A stretch of DNA of 64,000 nt from Nioella nitratireducens. GTDB taxonomy: Bacteria > Pseudomonadota > Alphaproteobacteria > Rhodobacterales > Rhodobacteraceae. Where the stretch lies: the NCBI RefSeq assembly GCF_001879715.1, contig NZ_MNBW01000002.1:231258-295257 (forward strand), given 5' to 3'. The translations under genes and the position numbers were made by a program. Shown here in pieces: positions 40,283 through 48,260 of the stretch. Below the pieces are notes generated by a model that was not told where the DNA came from, ran no database searches, and worked only from the letters and a program-made list of their open reading frames with translations. Numbering within the stretch: the stretch's first letter is position 1; each line of letters starts with the position of its first letter.

Positions 40283-42484
40283 TCAATAAAAGCTCTGCGG
40301 GTCGATATCGACGCTCAGCCGCAGATTGCCCGGCAGTTTCACCCCGCCCAGCCACTGCCGCAACGCGCCTTGGATGGGCGCCCCCTTTGGCGCTTTCACC
40401 AACAGCCGCACCCGGTGGCGCCCCCGAATGCGCGCGATCGGGGCCGGGGCCGGGCCAAAGACCTGTCCGTCAATCGCCCGGATCGGCGCGTCGGCGCGCG
40501 CCAGATGCGTGCCAAGGTCAAAGGCCGCCGCCGCCTCGGGCGCGGAAATCACGATTCCGGCCAGCCGCCCAAAGGGGGGCATTCCCGTCGCCCTGCGTTC
40601 CTCGGCCTCGGCCTTCCAGAACCCTTCCTCGTCCCCCGACAGGATCGCGCGGATCACCGGGTGTTCGGGCTGAAAGGTCTGCAACAGCGCGGTTCCCGGC
40701 CTTTCCGCCCGACCCGCGCGCCCCGCCACCTGCCGCATCAGTTGAAAGGTCCGCTCCGCCGCGCGCAGGTCAGACCCTTGCAGGCCCAGATCCGCGTCGA
40801 TCACACCGACCAGCGTCAACCGGGGGAAGTTGTGCCCCTTGGCCACCAGCTGCGTGCCGATGATGATGTCGGTCTCGCCCTCGGCGATCTCGGCGATCCG
40901 TGCCTTTAGGGCGCGGGCTGACCCGAACAGGTCCGACGACAGCACCGCCTGTGTCGCGTTCGGAAACAGCGCCGCCGCCTCTTCCGCCAGCCGTTCCACC
41001 CCCGGCCCCACCGGGGCCATCTTGCCCTCGACACCGCAGCTCGGGCAGGCCTCGGGCATCGGCTTGGTTTCGCCGCATTGGTGGCACATCAACCGTTTCA
41101 GGAACCGGTGTTCCACCATCCGCGCGTCGCAGAAATCGCAGCCCACCTGTTCGCCGCAGGCCCGGCAGATCGTCACCGGCGCATAGCCGCGCCGGTTGAG
41201 GAACAAGAGCGCCTGTTCGCCTTTCTCCATCCGCGACTCGACCGCGCGGTGCAGCGACGGCGATATCCAGCGGCTGCCCGGCAGGTCTTCGGCCCGCATG
41301 TCGATGGCACGCATATCGGGCATGACGGCTGGGCCGAACCGATCGGTCAGGTCGATCCGGGTATATTTCCCCGACTCGGCGTTCCACCAGCTTTCAAGCG
41401 AGGGCGTGGCCGAGGCCAGAACCACCTGCGCGTCAGTCAGCGACGCCCGCAGAACCGACATGTCCCGCGCGTTGTAAAGCGCGCCATCCTCTTGCTTGTA
41501 TGACGTGTCATGCTCTTCATCGACCACGATCAGCCCAAGGTCGCGGAAGGGCAGGTAGAGCGCCGAGCGCGCGCCCACCACCAACTGCGCGCCCCCCTGC
41601 CCGACCATGCGCCAGCAGCGGCGGCGTTCGGTCATGGTGACGCCGGAATGCCATTCCGCCGGCTCCGCGCCGAAGCGCTGTTTCACACGGGTCAGGAACT
41701 CTGACGTCAGCGCGATCTCGGGCAGCAGCACCAGGGCCTGCCGCCCCTTGCGCAGGGTTTCCGCGACGGCCTCCAGATAGACCTCGGTCTTGCCCGATCC
41801 GGTCACGCCTTTCAGCAGCGTGGTGCCATAGACCCGCTCCGAAATCCCCTCGCAGATGCGGGCAGAGGCCGCCGCCTGCGCCGCGGTCAGCTCTTTTCCC
41901 GGTCGCTGCGGGTCGAGCGTCAGGTAAGGCGCATCGCGCGGCGTGTCGATCTCGTCCACCGCACCCTGCTTGACCAGCCCCTTGATGACCGAGGAACTGA
42001 CCCCCGCCATGTCCGACAGCTCTCCAAGGGTAAAGCTCTGCCCGCCATATTCCTCCAGCACCGCGATCACGCGGGTGCGGGCATCGGTCATGCGATCGGG
42101 CGTGTCATACCCGATGCGATAGAGTTTGCGCATCGAGGGCGGATCGGCCAGCCCCGGCGCGCGGGTGGCCAGCCGCAGCATCTGCGACATCGGCGTCAGC
42201 GTGTAAGACCCGACCCGGCCAAGGAACTCTCGCATCTCGGCGCGCATCGGCGCGACATCCAGCACCTTCAGCACCTGCCGGATTTTCGCCGGGTTCCAAT
42301 CGCCCCGCCCCGGCGCCCAGACGACACCCAGAACCTTGCGCGGCCCCAGCGGCACCTGCACATAGGCGCCCAACCAGCAGCCGCCCTCGGGCGCCTTGTA
42401 ATCCAGCACCCGGTCCAGCGGTTCCGCCGTCAGCACGCCCACGAGCGTATCTTCCTCGAAAAATTCCTGTGTCGATTCAGTCAT
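40283..42484 (-). CDS. priA: PriA, primosomal replication restart helicase
   Basis: PriA recognises stalled forks and reloads the replisome. The 733-residue protein has an N-terminal 3'-DNA-binding domain, Walker A GVTGSGKTEVYL near residue 225, the DEEH-type motif IVVDEEHDTSYKQ, and the zinc-binding insertion (CRACGEQVGCDFCDA and CHQCGETKP with PSCG) with all expected cysteines. Full family length. It is divergent from fsa by 93 bp. Confidence 0.98.
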   Translation of the reverse strand: MTESTQEFFEEDTLVGVLTAEPLDRVLDYKAPEGGCWLGAYVQVPLGPRKVLGVVWAPGRGDWNPAKIRQVLKVLDVAPMRAEMREFLGRVGSYTLTPMSQMLRLATRAPGLADPPSMRKLYRIGYDTPDRMTDARTRVIAVLEEYGGQSFTLGELSDMAGVSSSVIKGLVKQGAVDEIDTPRDAPYLTLDPQRPGKELTAAQAAASARICEGISERVYGTTLLKGVTGSGKTEVYLEAVAETLRKGRQALVLLPEIALTSEFLTRVKQRFGAEPAEWHSGVTMTERRRCWRMVGQGGAQLVVGARSALYLPFRDLGLIVVDEEHDTSYKQEDGALYNARDMSVLRASLTDAQVVLASATPSLESWWNAESGKYTRIDLTDRFGPAVMPDMRAIDMRAEDLPGSRWISPSLHRAVESRMEKGEQALLFLNRRGYAPVTICRACGEQVGCDFCDARMVEHRFLKRLMCHQCGETKPMPEACPSCGVEGKMAPVGPGVERLAEEAAALFPNATQAVLSSDLFGSARALKARIAEIAEGETDIIIGTQLVAKGHNFPRLTLVGVIDADLGLQGSDLRAAERTFQLMRQVAGRAGRAERPGTALLQTFQPEHPVIRAILSGDEEGFWKAEAEERRATGMPPFGRLAGIVISAPEAAAAFDLGTHLARADAPIRAIDGQVFGPAPAPIARIRGRHRVRLLVKAPKGAPIQGALRQWLGGVKLPGNLRLSVDIDPQSFY

Positions 42485-42577
42485 CTGATGTTAGCGGTAA
42501 CAACTACGGGGTTTCCGGCATGCTGGTCCTGAGGTAAGAGACGCGCGAGCCGTCTCACGAACCCAAGGGATAAACCA

Positions 42578-43231
42578 ATGAAATTCTTTGTCGACTCCGC
42601 CGAAGTGGATGCCATTGCCGAACTCAACGATCTGGGGCTGGTCGATGGCGTCACGACAAACCCGTCTCTGATCCTGAAATCAGGCCGCGATATCCTCGAA
42701 GTGACCAAGGAAATCTGCGACATGGTCGATGGCCCGGTCTCGGCAGAGGTCGTGGCGCTGGAGGCCGACGCGATGATCGCCGAGGGCCGCAAGCTGGCCG
42801 ACATCGCCGAAAACATCTGCATCAAAGTGCCGCTGACCCTCGATGGGCTCAAGGCCTGCCGGGTGCTGTCGGGCGAGGGGCACAAGCTGAACGTCACGCT
42901 GTGCTTTTCCGCCAACCAGGCACTTTTGGCGGCGAAAGCGGGGGCAACCTATATCTCGCCCTTCATCGGTCGCCTCGACGATCAGAACATCGACGGGATG
43001 GAGCTGATCGCCGACATCCGCACGATTTACGACAACTACGATTTCGAGACGCAGATTCTTGCTGCCTCGATCCGGTCGGCAAACCACATGAAAGAGGCCG
43101 CCCTGATCGGTGCCGACGTGGCCACCGCGCCGCCCGCCGTCATCAAGGCGATGGCCAACCATGTGCTGACGGACAAGGGCCTTGATGGCTTCATGAAGGA
43201 CTGGGCAAAAACAGGGCAGAAAATCCTGTAA
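42578..43231 (+). CDS. fsa: Fructose-6-phosphate aldolase / transaldolase-like protein
   Basis: This 217-residue small transaldolase-family TIM-barrel protein reads [20 protein letters not shown], with [13 protein letters not shown], the Schiff-base lysine segment [13 protein letters not shown] and [11 protein letters not shown]. Proteins of this size cleave fructose 6-phosphate (FSA/TalC) or act as short transaldolases, and sequence alone does not settle which. Confidence 0.93.
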   Translation: MKFFVDSAEVDAIAELNDLGLVDGVTTNPSLILKSGRDILEVTKEICDMVDGPVSAEVVALEADAMIAEGRKLADIAENICIKVPLTLDGLKACRVLSGEGHKLNVTLCFSANQALLAAKAGATYISPFIGRLDDQNIDGMELIADIRTIYDNYDFETQILAASIRSANHMKEAALIGADVATAPPAVIKAMANHVLTDKGLDGFMKDWAKTGQKIL

Positions 43232-43242
43232 ACATCGTGTAA

Positions 43243-43277
43243 GGTCTGCCCCAACAAAAAAGAACATGGGGCAGACC
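43243..43277 (+). repeat. Perfect 11-bp inverted repeat with A-rich loop before the DUF484 gene
   Basis: GGTCTGCCCCA and TGGGGCAGACC pair perfectly across a 13-base loop that is almost all A. The right arm ends four bases before the DUF484 start codon, so folding would mask the only GGGG-type ribosome-binding sequence. It could be the fsa terminator or a translational control hairpin. Confidence 0.7.
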
Positions 43278-43281
43278 GCTG

Positions 43282-43995
43282 ATGGGCGAAAGGGCAGACG
43301 CGTTGCAAGACTGGCGCGAACGGGTGTTGCAGGACCCCGATCTTATTCTCGACGACCGTGACGTGATGCGCGCGCTGATAACCGCGAATGACCGCCAGAT
43401 GGGCGGAAATATCGTGGATATGCGCGGCATAGCGATGGAACGGCTGGAAAACCGGCTGGAGCGGCTGGAAGACACGCATCGTTCGGTGATTGCGGCGGCC
43501 TATGAAAATCTGGCCGGCACCAACCAGATTCACCGCGCGATCCTGAAACTGCTGGACCAGAGCGATTTCGAGGATTTCCTGAAGATCCTTGGCACCGATG
43601 TGGCCGCGATCTTGCGGGTGGATCGCATCCGGCTGGTTCTGGAAAGCCCCGAGGCGACCGAGACCAGTGCGCCCAAGGTGCAAAAGCTGGAAGACGTGCT
43701 GACCGTGGTCGCACCGGGCTTCGTCGACCATTACCTCACGGCAGGGCGAAACATGCCGCACCGCACCGTGACTCTTCGGCAAGTGGGTCAGGGGGCAGAG
43801 CGGATTTATGGCGAGGCGGCCGCGTGGATCGCGTCCGAGGCGTTGTTGAAGCTTGACCTTGGCGACGGCCGCTTGCCCGCGCTTCTGGTCATGGGGTCGG
43901 AGGATCCGCACCAGTTCCGCCCCAGTCAGGGCACCGACCTGCTGACCTTCTTCACCGGCGTGTTCGAACGCTCCATGACCCGGTATCTGGGGTAA
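43282..43995 (+). CDS. DUF484 family protein
   Basis: This 237-residue protein of the DUF484 family has a GAF-like fold and is usually encoded beside xerC, as here. It contains LILDDRDVMRALITAN near the N terminus, a helix with NRLERLEDTHRSVI, and the C-terminal LLVMGSEDPHQFRPSQGTDLLTFF. A regulatory or ligand-sensing role is likely, but no function is established. Four bases separate it from xerC. Confidence 0.92.
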   Translation: MGERADALQDWRERVLQDPDLILDDRDVMRALITANDRQMGGNIVDMRGIAMERLENRLERLEDTHRSVIAAAYENLAGTNQIHRAILKLLDQSDFEDFLKILGTDVAAILRVDRIRLVLESPEATETSAPKVQKLEDVLTVVAPGFVDHYLTAGRNMPHRTVTLRQVGQGAERIYGEAAAWIASEALLKLDLGDGRLPALLVMGSEDPHQFRPSQGTDLLTFFTGVFERSMTRYLG

Positions 43996-43999
43996 GGCG

Positions 44000-44923
44000 A
44001 TGAACCTCGCCCTCAGCCCCGCCGCGCGCGACCTGATGGCCGCGTGGCTGGCTGACATTCGCAGCCTCAAGGCGCGGTCCGAGGCTACGGTGACAGCCTA
44101 TGGCGCCGACCTGGCCGGGTTTCTGGGCTTTCAGGCCGGTCACATGGGCGGGCCGATGGGCCCCGGCCCGTTGCAGGACGTGACCCCCCGCGACATGCGG
44201 GCGTGGATGGCGGCGGAACGCAATTCCGGCGTCGGGCCACGGTCGCTGGCGCGCAAACTGTCGGCTGTCAAAAGCTTCTACCGCTGGTGGGCCGAGCGCG
44301 ACGGGTTCGACGCCACGCCGGTTCTGTCGATTCGCTCGCCCAAGTTCGAGCGCAAGCTGCCACGCCCCCTGTCGGTTCCGGCCGCGCGGGACATGCTCGA
44401 CCGGATCGAGATGCAGGACGCCCGCGATTGGGTCGCGGCGCGGGACGTTGCCGTGGTGACATTGCTATATGGCTGCGGCCTGCGGATTTCCGAAGCCCTT
44501 GGCCTGACCGGGGCGGTGCTGCCGCTTGGCGAGGGGCTGCGGATCACCGGCAAGGGCAACAAGGACCGTGACGTGCCGGTCATTCCCGCCGCGCGCAACG
44601 CGGTTGCACGCTATGCCGCGCTGTGCCCGCATGAGCTGACGCGCGCGGGGCCGCTGTTCCGGGGCATCCGGGGCGGCGCGCTGAACCCACGCCAGGTGGC
44701 CAAGGTGGTCGAGGCCGCACGGCTGCAACTGGGCCTGCCCGCCACGGCCACGCCGCACGCCATGCGCCACAGCTTTGCCACCCACCTGCTGGATGCGGGC
44801 GGCGACCTGCGCGCGATCCAGGAATTGTTGGGACATGAGTCCCTGTCCACCACGCAGGCCTATACGGCAGTCGATACCGCCCGCCTGCTGGAGGTCTACA
44901 ACAAGACCCACCCCAAGGCCTGA
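44000..44923 (+). CDS. xerC: XerC-type tyrosine recombinase
   Basis: XerC resolves chromosome dimers at dif with XerD. The 307-residue protein has a SAM-like N domain (SEATVTAYGADLAGFL) and the catalytic set Arg in YGCGLRISEALGL, HxxR in HAMRHSFATHLL, the later His in LLGHESLSTTQ and the nucleophile Tyr in TTQAYTAVD. The pairing with a DUF484 gene supports housekeeping XerC over a mobile integrase. Confidence 0.94.
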   Translation: MNLALSPAARDLMAAWLADIRSLKARSEATVTAYGADLAGFLGFQAGHMGGPMGPGPLQDVTPRDMRAWMAAERNSGVGPRSLARKLSAVKSFYRWWAERDGFDATPVLSIRSPKFERKLPRPLSVPAARDMLDRIEMQDARDWVAARDVAVVTLLYGCGLRISEALGLTGAVLPLGEGLRITGKGNKDRDVPVIPAARNAVARYAALCPHELTRAGPLFRGIRGGALNPRQVAKVVEAARLQLGLPATATPHAMRHSFATHLLDAGGDLRAIQELLGHESLSTTQAYTAVDTARLLEVYNKTHPKA

Positions 44924-44995
44924 CGCGGCGGCTGGCAGGCCGGTGGCCGCTTGGTTCGGGTTGTCAGCACCGGGCAAATCAGTCATGTCAGTCCG

Positions 44996-45679
44996 ATGAC
45001 TTTGCGTATGAAAGCCCTTTCGGTCCATTTCTTCACCGCCACCGGCGCCGTTTTTGCCATGCTGGCAATGCTGGCTGCGGTAGATGAAAAATGGTCGCTG
45101 ATGTTCCTGTGGCTGGTGGTGGCCTTCGTGGTGGATGGCATCGACGGCCCGCTGGCCCGCCGCTACCAGGTTAAGAACAATGCGCCAGAGTTCGATGGCG
45201 TCCTGATGGACCTGATCATCGACTACCTGACTTATGTTTTCATCCCGGCCTATGCGCTGTTCAAATCCGACCTGTTGCCGGGCTGGACAGGGTGGCTGGC
45301 CATTATCGTCATCACCTTCGCCAGCGTTGTCTATTTCGCGGACACGCGAATGAAGACCAAGGACAACTCGTTCTCGGGCTTTCCGGGCTGCTGGAACATG
45401 ATGGTGCTGGTGATGTTCGCGCTGGAGCCGAATTTTTACGTGATCCTCGGGCTTGTGGCGGTGCTGTCGGTCTCGATGTTCTTCAACCTCAAGTTCATCC
45501 ACCCGGTGCGCACAGAACGCTGGCGCGCCGTGTCATTGCCGATTGCCATCGCGTGGACGGGATTCGCCGCTTGGGCGGCTTGGGTCGATTTTCATCCGCA
45601 AAGCCTGGCGAATTGGGGGCTGACGCTGACCTCGATCTACCTTGCCTTGGCCGGGATCGTGCAGCAATCCACGGAATAA
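44996..45679 (+). CDS. pcs: Phosphatidylcholine synthase
   Basis: Pcs condenses choline with CDP-diacylglycerol in the inner membrane to make phosphatidylcholine. The 227-residue protein has about eight membrane segments. Its CDP-alcohol phosphotransferase motif is DG-x2-AR-x12-G-x3-D-x3-D (from DGPLARR to MDLIID), and the x12 spacing, not x8, is diagnostic for bacterial Pcs. The ATG at 44996 is chosen by comparison with known Pcs N termini (MTLRMKALSVHFFTATGA). A frame extension to 44951 and an ATG at 45008 also exist. Confidence 0.93.
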   Translation: MTLRMKALSVHFFTATGAVFAMLAMLAAVDEKWSLMFLWLVVAFVVDGIDGPLARRYQVKNNAPEFDGVLMDLIIDYLTYVFIPAYALFKSDLLPGWTGWLAIIVITFASVVYFADTRMKTKDNSFSGFPGCWNMMVLVMFALEPNFYVILGLVAVLSVSMFFNLKFIHPVRTERWRAVSLPIAIAWTGFAAWAAWVDFHPQSLANWGLTLTSIYLALAGIVQQSTE

Positions 45680-45711
45680 AGCCATATTCCTCAGTGGGAT
45701 GGCCGCATAAG

Positions 45712-45771
45712 TGTTGTTTATACACCTTTGTCCTTGCGCGGCAAGCAAATTGGTGTATTATTTACACCACT
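45712..45771 (+). promoter_or_regulatory. Promoter with two RGTGT-N7-ACACY operators upstream of the 107-residue protein
   Basis: Two 17-bp dyads, AGTGT-TGTTTAT-ACACC (45712-45728) and GGTGT-ATTATTT-ACACC (45754-45770), are spaced 42 bp apart, four helical turns. TTGCGC (45736-45741) and TATTAT (45758-45763) form a likely -35/-10 pair with a 16-base spacer, the -10 lying inside the second dyad. This is the layout of a repressed promoter. Confidence 0.65.
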
Positions 45772-45806
45772 AAATCAATGCATCGTTAAACCCAGGAATT
45801 TGATCC

Positions 45807-46130
45807 ATGCGCACCTTTGCCCTTCTTTCCGCCGCCACGCTTGCCGCTGCCACCCTTGGCACCTCCGAGGCCCATGCCCAATATGTCGATGTCTACACGC
45901 TGAGCGCCTATTGCAACGCTGGTTACTATGACGCCTGCGCCGCCCTCGACGCCTATGCCATGCAAGCACAGGCCGGGTATGGCTATGGCACCTATGACCC
46001 CTATGCCGCCCATGCGGAGCGAATGCAGGGCATCCAGAATTGGGGCAACCAGATGATGGCCAATGGGGCCGCAAACTCGGCCCTTTTGGACCAACGTCAC
46101 GAGCAGTTCATGCAGACGCTGCGCGACTGA
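45807..46130 (+). CDS. Small exported protein of unknown function
   Basis: This 107-residue protein has a signal peptide (MRTFALLSAATLAAATLGTSEAHA). The short mature domain is rich in Tyr, Ala and Met, with two cysteines close together (AYCNAGYYDACAALDAY) that could form a disulfide, and a Gln/Asn/Met-rich helical tail. I recognise no family. CAGGAA precedes the ATG. It has its own promoter/operator and terminator and is the largest of three small genes under the same operator type. Confidence 0.72.
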   Translation: MRTFALLSAATLAAATLGTSEAHAQYVDVYTLSAYCNAGYYDACAALDAYAMQAQAGYGYGTYDPYAAHAERMQGIQNWGNQMMANGAANSALLDQRHEQFMQTLRD

Positions 46131-46156
46131 TCGCGGCCCGGATTTCAGACCGATCC

Positions 46157-46194
46157 GGGGTGGGGTTCCGAAAGGGCCCCGCCCCAATTCTTTT
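46157..46194 (+). terminator. Terminator of the 107-residue protein gene
   Basis: GGGGTGGGGTTC and GGGCCCCGCCCC pair (with G-U pairs) around a short CGAAA loop and are followed by AATTCTTTT. It lies 26 bp past the stop codon. Confidence 0.8.
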
Positions 46195-46230
46195 GCGCTT
46201 CTCCATGTGGGCGGCCTTTCGCAAAAAGTT

Positions 46231-46287
46231 AGTGTTTAATTGAAACTTTCTCTTGCTCGCACCGTCCAAGGGTGTTAATTTAACACT
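46231..46287 (+). promoter_or_regulatory. Promoter with one exact and one degenerate RGTGT-N7-ACACY operator upstream of the 40-residue gene
   Basis: GGTGT-TAATTTA-ACACT (46271-46287) is the proximal dyad. AGTGT-TTAATTG-AAACT (46231-46247) is a one-mismatch version 40 bp upstream, mirroring the 42-bp spacing at the previous gene. TTGCTC (46253-46258) stands 17 bases before TAATTT (46276-46281), which lies within the proximal dyad. Confidence 0.6.
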
Positions 46288-46316
46288 ATCAAAACCGCAA
46301 CGACAGGATCATCCCC

Positions 46317-46439
46317 ATGGCTTTCTCTCCCCGCTCTGCCAGCGCCCTGCTCGCCCGCGATGAACGCCGCCGCAGCGCCAGCCCCGTCACCCTGCCCAAG
46401 CTTCCCTTTTCCGTCGAAGACCCGGCCCCGCGCCGCTAG
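46317..46439 (+). CDS. Very small basic protein, 40 residues
   Basis: The open frame MAFSPRSASALLARDERRRS...DPAPRR is Arg/Ser/Pro/Ala-rich and has no signal peptide or known domain. Evidence that it is a gene: an ACAGGA ribosome-binding sequence, an operator-bearing AT-rich promoter 29 bp before the ATG, and a long intrinsic terminator downstream. It could alternatively be a leader within a small regulatory RNA. Homology is unknown. Confidence 0.55.
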   Translation: MAFSPRSASALLARDERRRSASPVTLPKLPFSVEDPAPRR

Positions 46440-46515
46440 GGCCTTGGCCGGGCCGCCGCCTGCCTTGTCCCTCTCGTGGCCCGGCACCCCCATTTCATCA
46501 CCAAAACCTTTACCG

Positions 46516-46566
46516 GCGGATGCCCAGACTGGACCGTGAGACCAGGATGGGCATCCGCCTTTTCTT
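46516..46566 (+). terminator. Long two-tier hairpin terminator after the 40-residue gene
   Basis: GCGGATGCCCA (46516-46526) and TGGGCATCCGC (46548-46558) form a perfect 11-bp lower stem. CTGG/CCAG inside the loop can extend it. CTTTTCTTG follows. It is unusually long for a terminator and lies 77 bp past the stop codon, so the transcript has a substantial 3' region. Confidence 0.88.
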
Positions 46567-46630
46567 GTCGGTCGATTGAAAATCCATTGTCGCCGGCCGG
46601 GGCGATTGCCGGGAAACAGGGGATCCGCGA

Positions 46631-46663
46631 TTGCGACTCAGCATTAAGTGTGATATATACACT
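46631..46663 (+). promoter_or_regulatory. Promoter with RGTGT-N7-ACACY operator upstream of the 44-residue gene
   Basis: TTGCGA (46631-46636) stands 17 bases before TATATA (46654-46659). The -10 is inside the dyad AGTGT-GATATAT-ACACT (46647-46663), which ends 33 bp before the start codon. This matches the two preceding promoters in design. Confidence 0.65.
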
Positions 46664-46696
46664 ATATACTGACCCCCACTCGAAAGGACCAAGACA

Positions 46697-46831
46697 ATGC
46701 CCCTTCCTCCGCATCTGGCCGCCGTCATCCTGCTGGCCCCGCGCCAGCGCCCGCAGCCCCGCCCGCTGGCCTACAGCGCGCAGATCATCGAGTTTCCGGC
46801 CTATGCCCGCGCCTCGCATCCGCAAGGCTGA
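46697..46831 (+). CDS. Very small protein, 44 residues
   Basis: The frame MPLPPHLAAVILLAPRQRPQ...SHPQG has a short hydrophobic stretch followed by an Arg/Pro/Gln segment and an aromatic C-terminal part. There is no recognisable family. GAAAGGA precedes the ATG by about nine bases, and an operator-bearing promoter stands 33 bp upstream. No terminator is evident before the palindromic repeat at 46893. Confidence 0.55.
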   Translation: MPLPPHLAAVILLAPRQRPQPRPLAYSAQIIEFPAYARASHPQG

Positions 46832-46892
46832 CCCCGCCGTTCGGGCGCGTCGCGATCATTCAAAGCCGCGCGGCCCCCTGTAACCCATTGAT

Positions 46893-46946
46893 GTCGCCTG
46901 TCCGAGGCGCGCAAAACCGGTTCCCACCCGTGCGCAAAACGCTCTA
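46893..46946 (-). repeat. Dispersed palindromic repeat, family 2, copy 2
   Basis: Read on the minus strand it begins TAGAGC, the TAG being the stop codon of the pilin gene. It shares GTGGGA, CCGGTTTTGCGC, TCGGACA and GCGAC with copy 1 at 8916-8970 in the same order and spacing. The left arm differs (GTTTTGCGCACGG instead of ATGTCGCGCAAAA), so the outer stem is not conserved here. Confidence 0.8.
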
Positions 46947-47204
46947 ATTGATCGGCGCGTCGCTGCCCGTCTGTGCCTGTGCCTCGGCCTCTGCGGCGGC
47001 ATTGGCGCGGAACGCATCCCAATCCTCGAAGCTCGTCTTGATCGAGATGTTGCTCAGCGACGACCGGATGTCATTCGACAGATCCTCGATGCCGTCGCGC
47101 ACGTAGGACATGACCGCCAGCCCCATGGCCACCGAGGCCGCGGTCATCACCGCCCACTCGACAGTGGCAGAGCCGTTTTCGTCACGAAGAAACTGGGTCA
47201 ACAT
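46944..47204 (-). CDS. Flp-type (type IVb) pilin-like protein
   Basis: This 86-residue protein has a short charged leader (MLTQFLRDENGSATVEW) followed by a hydrophobic helix (VMTAASVAMGLAVMSYVRDG), like the prepilin helix of Flp/TadE-type pilins. The remaining 50 residues are acidic and Ala/Gln-rich. No tad/cpa assembly genes are nearby, so it is an orphan whose assembly machinery would be elsewhere. The ATG at 47204 is chosen because the pilin leader begins there. Confidence 0.75.
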   Translation of the reverse strand: MLTQFLRDENGSATVEWAVMTAASVAMGLAVMSYVRDGIEDLSNDIRSSLSNISIKTSFEDWDAFRANAAAEAEAQAQTGSDAPIN

Positions 47205-47295
47205 CAGGCACACCCTTACAGCAATCGCGTCCTGCACGGGATGCCACAGCGCTAGGGCGAAAATTTGACGAAACGTCGGACGATTGCCCGAGAGG

Positions 47296-48096
47296 TTACT
47301 TGTCGGACCGGTCGCGGATGATCTTGGCGAACTGGTCGAACACGCCGCCCGCGCCCACCAGAACATGGCCGTCTTCCAGCACATTCTGACCATCGCGGAT
47401 CGGTTCCACCATCGCGCCCGCTTCCTTGGCGATGATCAGGCCCGCAGCCGTATCCCACGCATTCAGCCCACGTTCCCAGTACCCGTCATAGCGGCCCGCC
47501 GCCACATAGGCGAGGTCGAGCGAGGCCGCGCCCCACCGGCGAACACCGGCACAGACCGGCATCAGGCGGGCGAAATCCTGCAAGGTGGCGGGCAGGTATT
47601 TGCTGCCTGCGAAGGGCACGCCGGTGGCGAAGATAGACTCGATCATCTTCGTGCGGCCCGAAACCCGCAGACGCTGCGAATCGTTCAGCCACGCGCCCGA
47701 ACCCTTTTCGGCCATGAACATCTCGTCCTTGGCCGCGTCGAATACCACGCCGGCGACGATCTCGCCCTTGTGTTCCAGACCGATGGAAATCGCCCAATGC
47801 GGCAGACCGTGCAGGAAGTTGGTGGTGCCATCCAGCGGATCGACGATCCAGCGGCGGGTGGGATCGGTGCCGGGGGTTTCGCCGGATTCCTCGCCCAACC
47901 AGCCATAGTTGGGGCGCGCGTCCATCAACTCGGTGCGCAGGATCTCTTCGGCGGCCATGTCGGCCTTGGAGACGAAATCCCCCGGCCCTTTGCTGCCGAC
48001 CTGGAGGTTCTCGACCTCGCGGAAGTCCTTGACCAGGCTGCGACCGGCCTTGCGGGCGGCCTTGATCATGATGTTCAGATTTGCGCTGCCTTGCAT
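47296..48096 (-). CDS. suhB: Inositol monophosphatase family protein (SuhB-like)
   Basis: This Mg-dependent phosphatase of 266 residues carries the family metal motif GEESGE near residue 70, WIVDPLDGTTNFLHGLPH near residue 85 and WDTAAGLIIAKEAGA near residue 215. It hydrolyses inositol 1-phosphate or related phosphates, and SuhB also has regulatory roles in some bacteria. The start at 48096 follows GAGGAA. A longer frame upstream lacks domain support. Confidence 0.94.
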   Translation of the reverse strand: MQGSANLNIMIKAARKAGRSLVKDFREVENLQVGSKGPGDFVSKADMAAEEILRTELMDARPNYGWLGEESGETPGTDPTRRWIVDPLDGTTNFLHGLPHWAISIGLEHKGEIVAGVVFDAAKDEMFMAEKGSGAWLNDSQRLRVSGRTKMIESIFATGVPFAGSKYLPATLQDFARLMPVCAGVRRWGAASLDLAYVAAGRYDGYWERGLNAWDTAAGLIIAKEAGAMVEPIRDGQNVLEDGHVLVGAGGVFDQFAKIIRDRSDK

Positions 48097-48186
48097 GGCG
48101 TGTTCCTCGGCTAGACGAAAGCGGCGTATAGACCGGGAAAGCCCGGATGAAAAGTTGCCGCGGTCAGTTTTTGCAGGTCTGGCGCG

Positions 48187-48230
48187 GAAAACACATGCGC
48201 GCGGTTCCGGGGCGACCAGAACCGCGCGCA
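48187..48230 (-). terminator. Intrinsic terminator of the RTX/Hint gene
   Basis: TGCGCGCGGTT (48196-48206) and AACCGCGCGCA (48220-48230) form a perfect 11-bp stem. On the minus strand the hairpin is followed by TGTTTTCC. It lies 31 bp past the RTX gene stop. Confidence 0.75.
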
Positions 48231-48260
48231 AGGGGTCAGACCAGACCCGGACCGGAGGGA

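Noticed and set aside
39788..40909. Open frame crossing the hisC-priA gap into priA
   Set aside because: The translation is low-complexity Pro/Arg/His-rich, includes the dispersed repeat, and overlaps priA in antisense. The gap is treated as non-coding.
44000..44923. Phage or island integrase
   Set aside because: The tyrosine recombinase is in the conserved DUF484-xerC context with normal base composition, and there is no tRNA or att-like repeat nearby.
45807..46130. Bacteriocin precursor for the 107-residue exported protein
   Set aside because: It has a normal Sec signal and not a double-Gly leader, and no immunity, protease or ABC transporter gene is adjacent.
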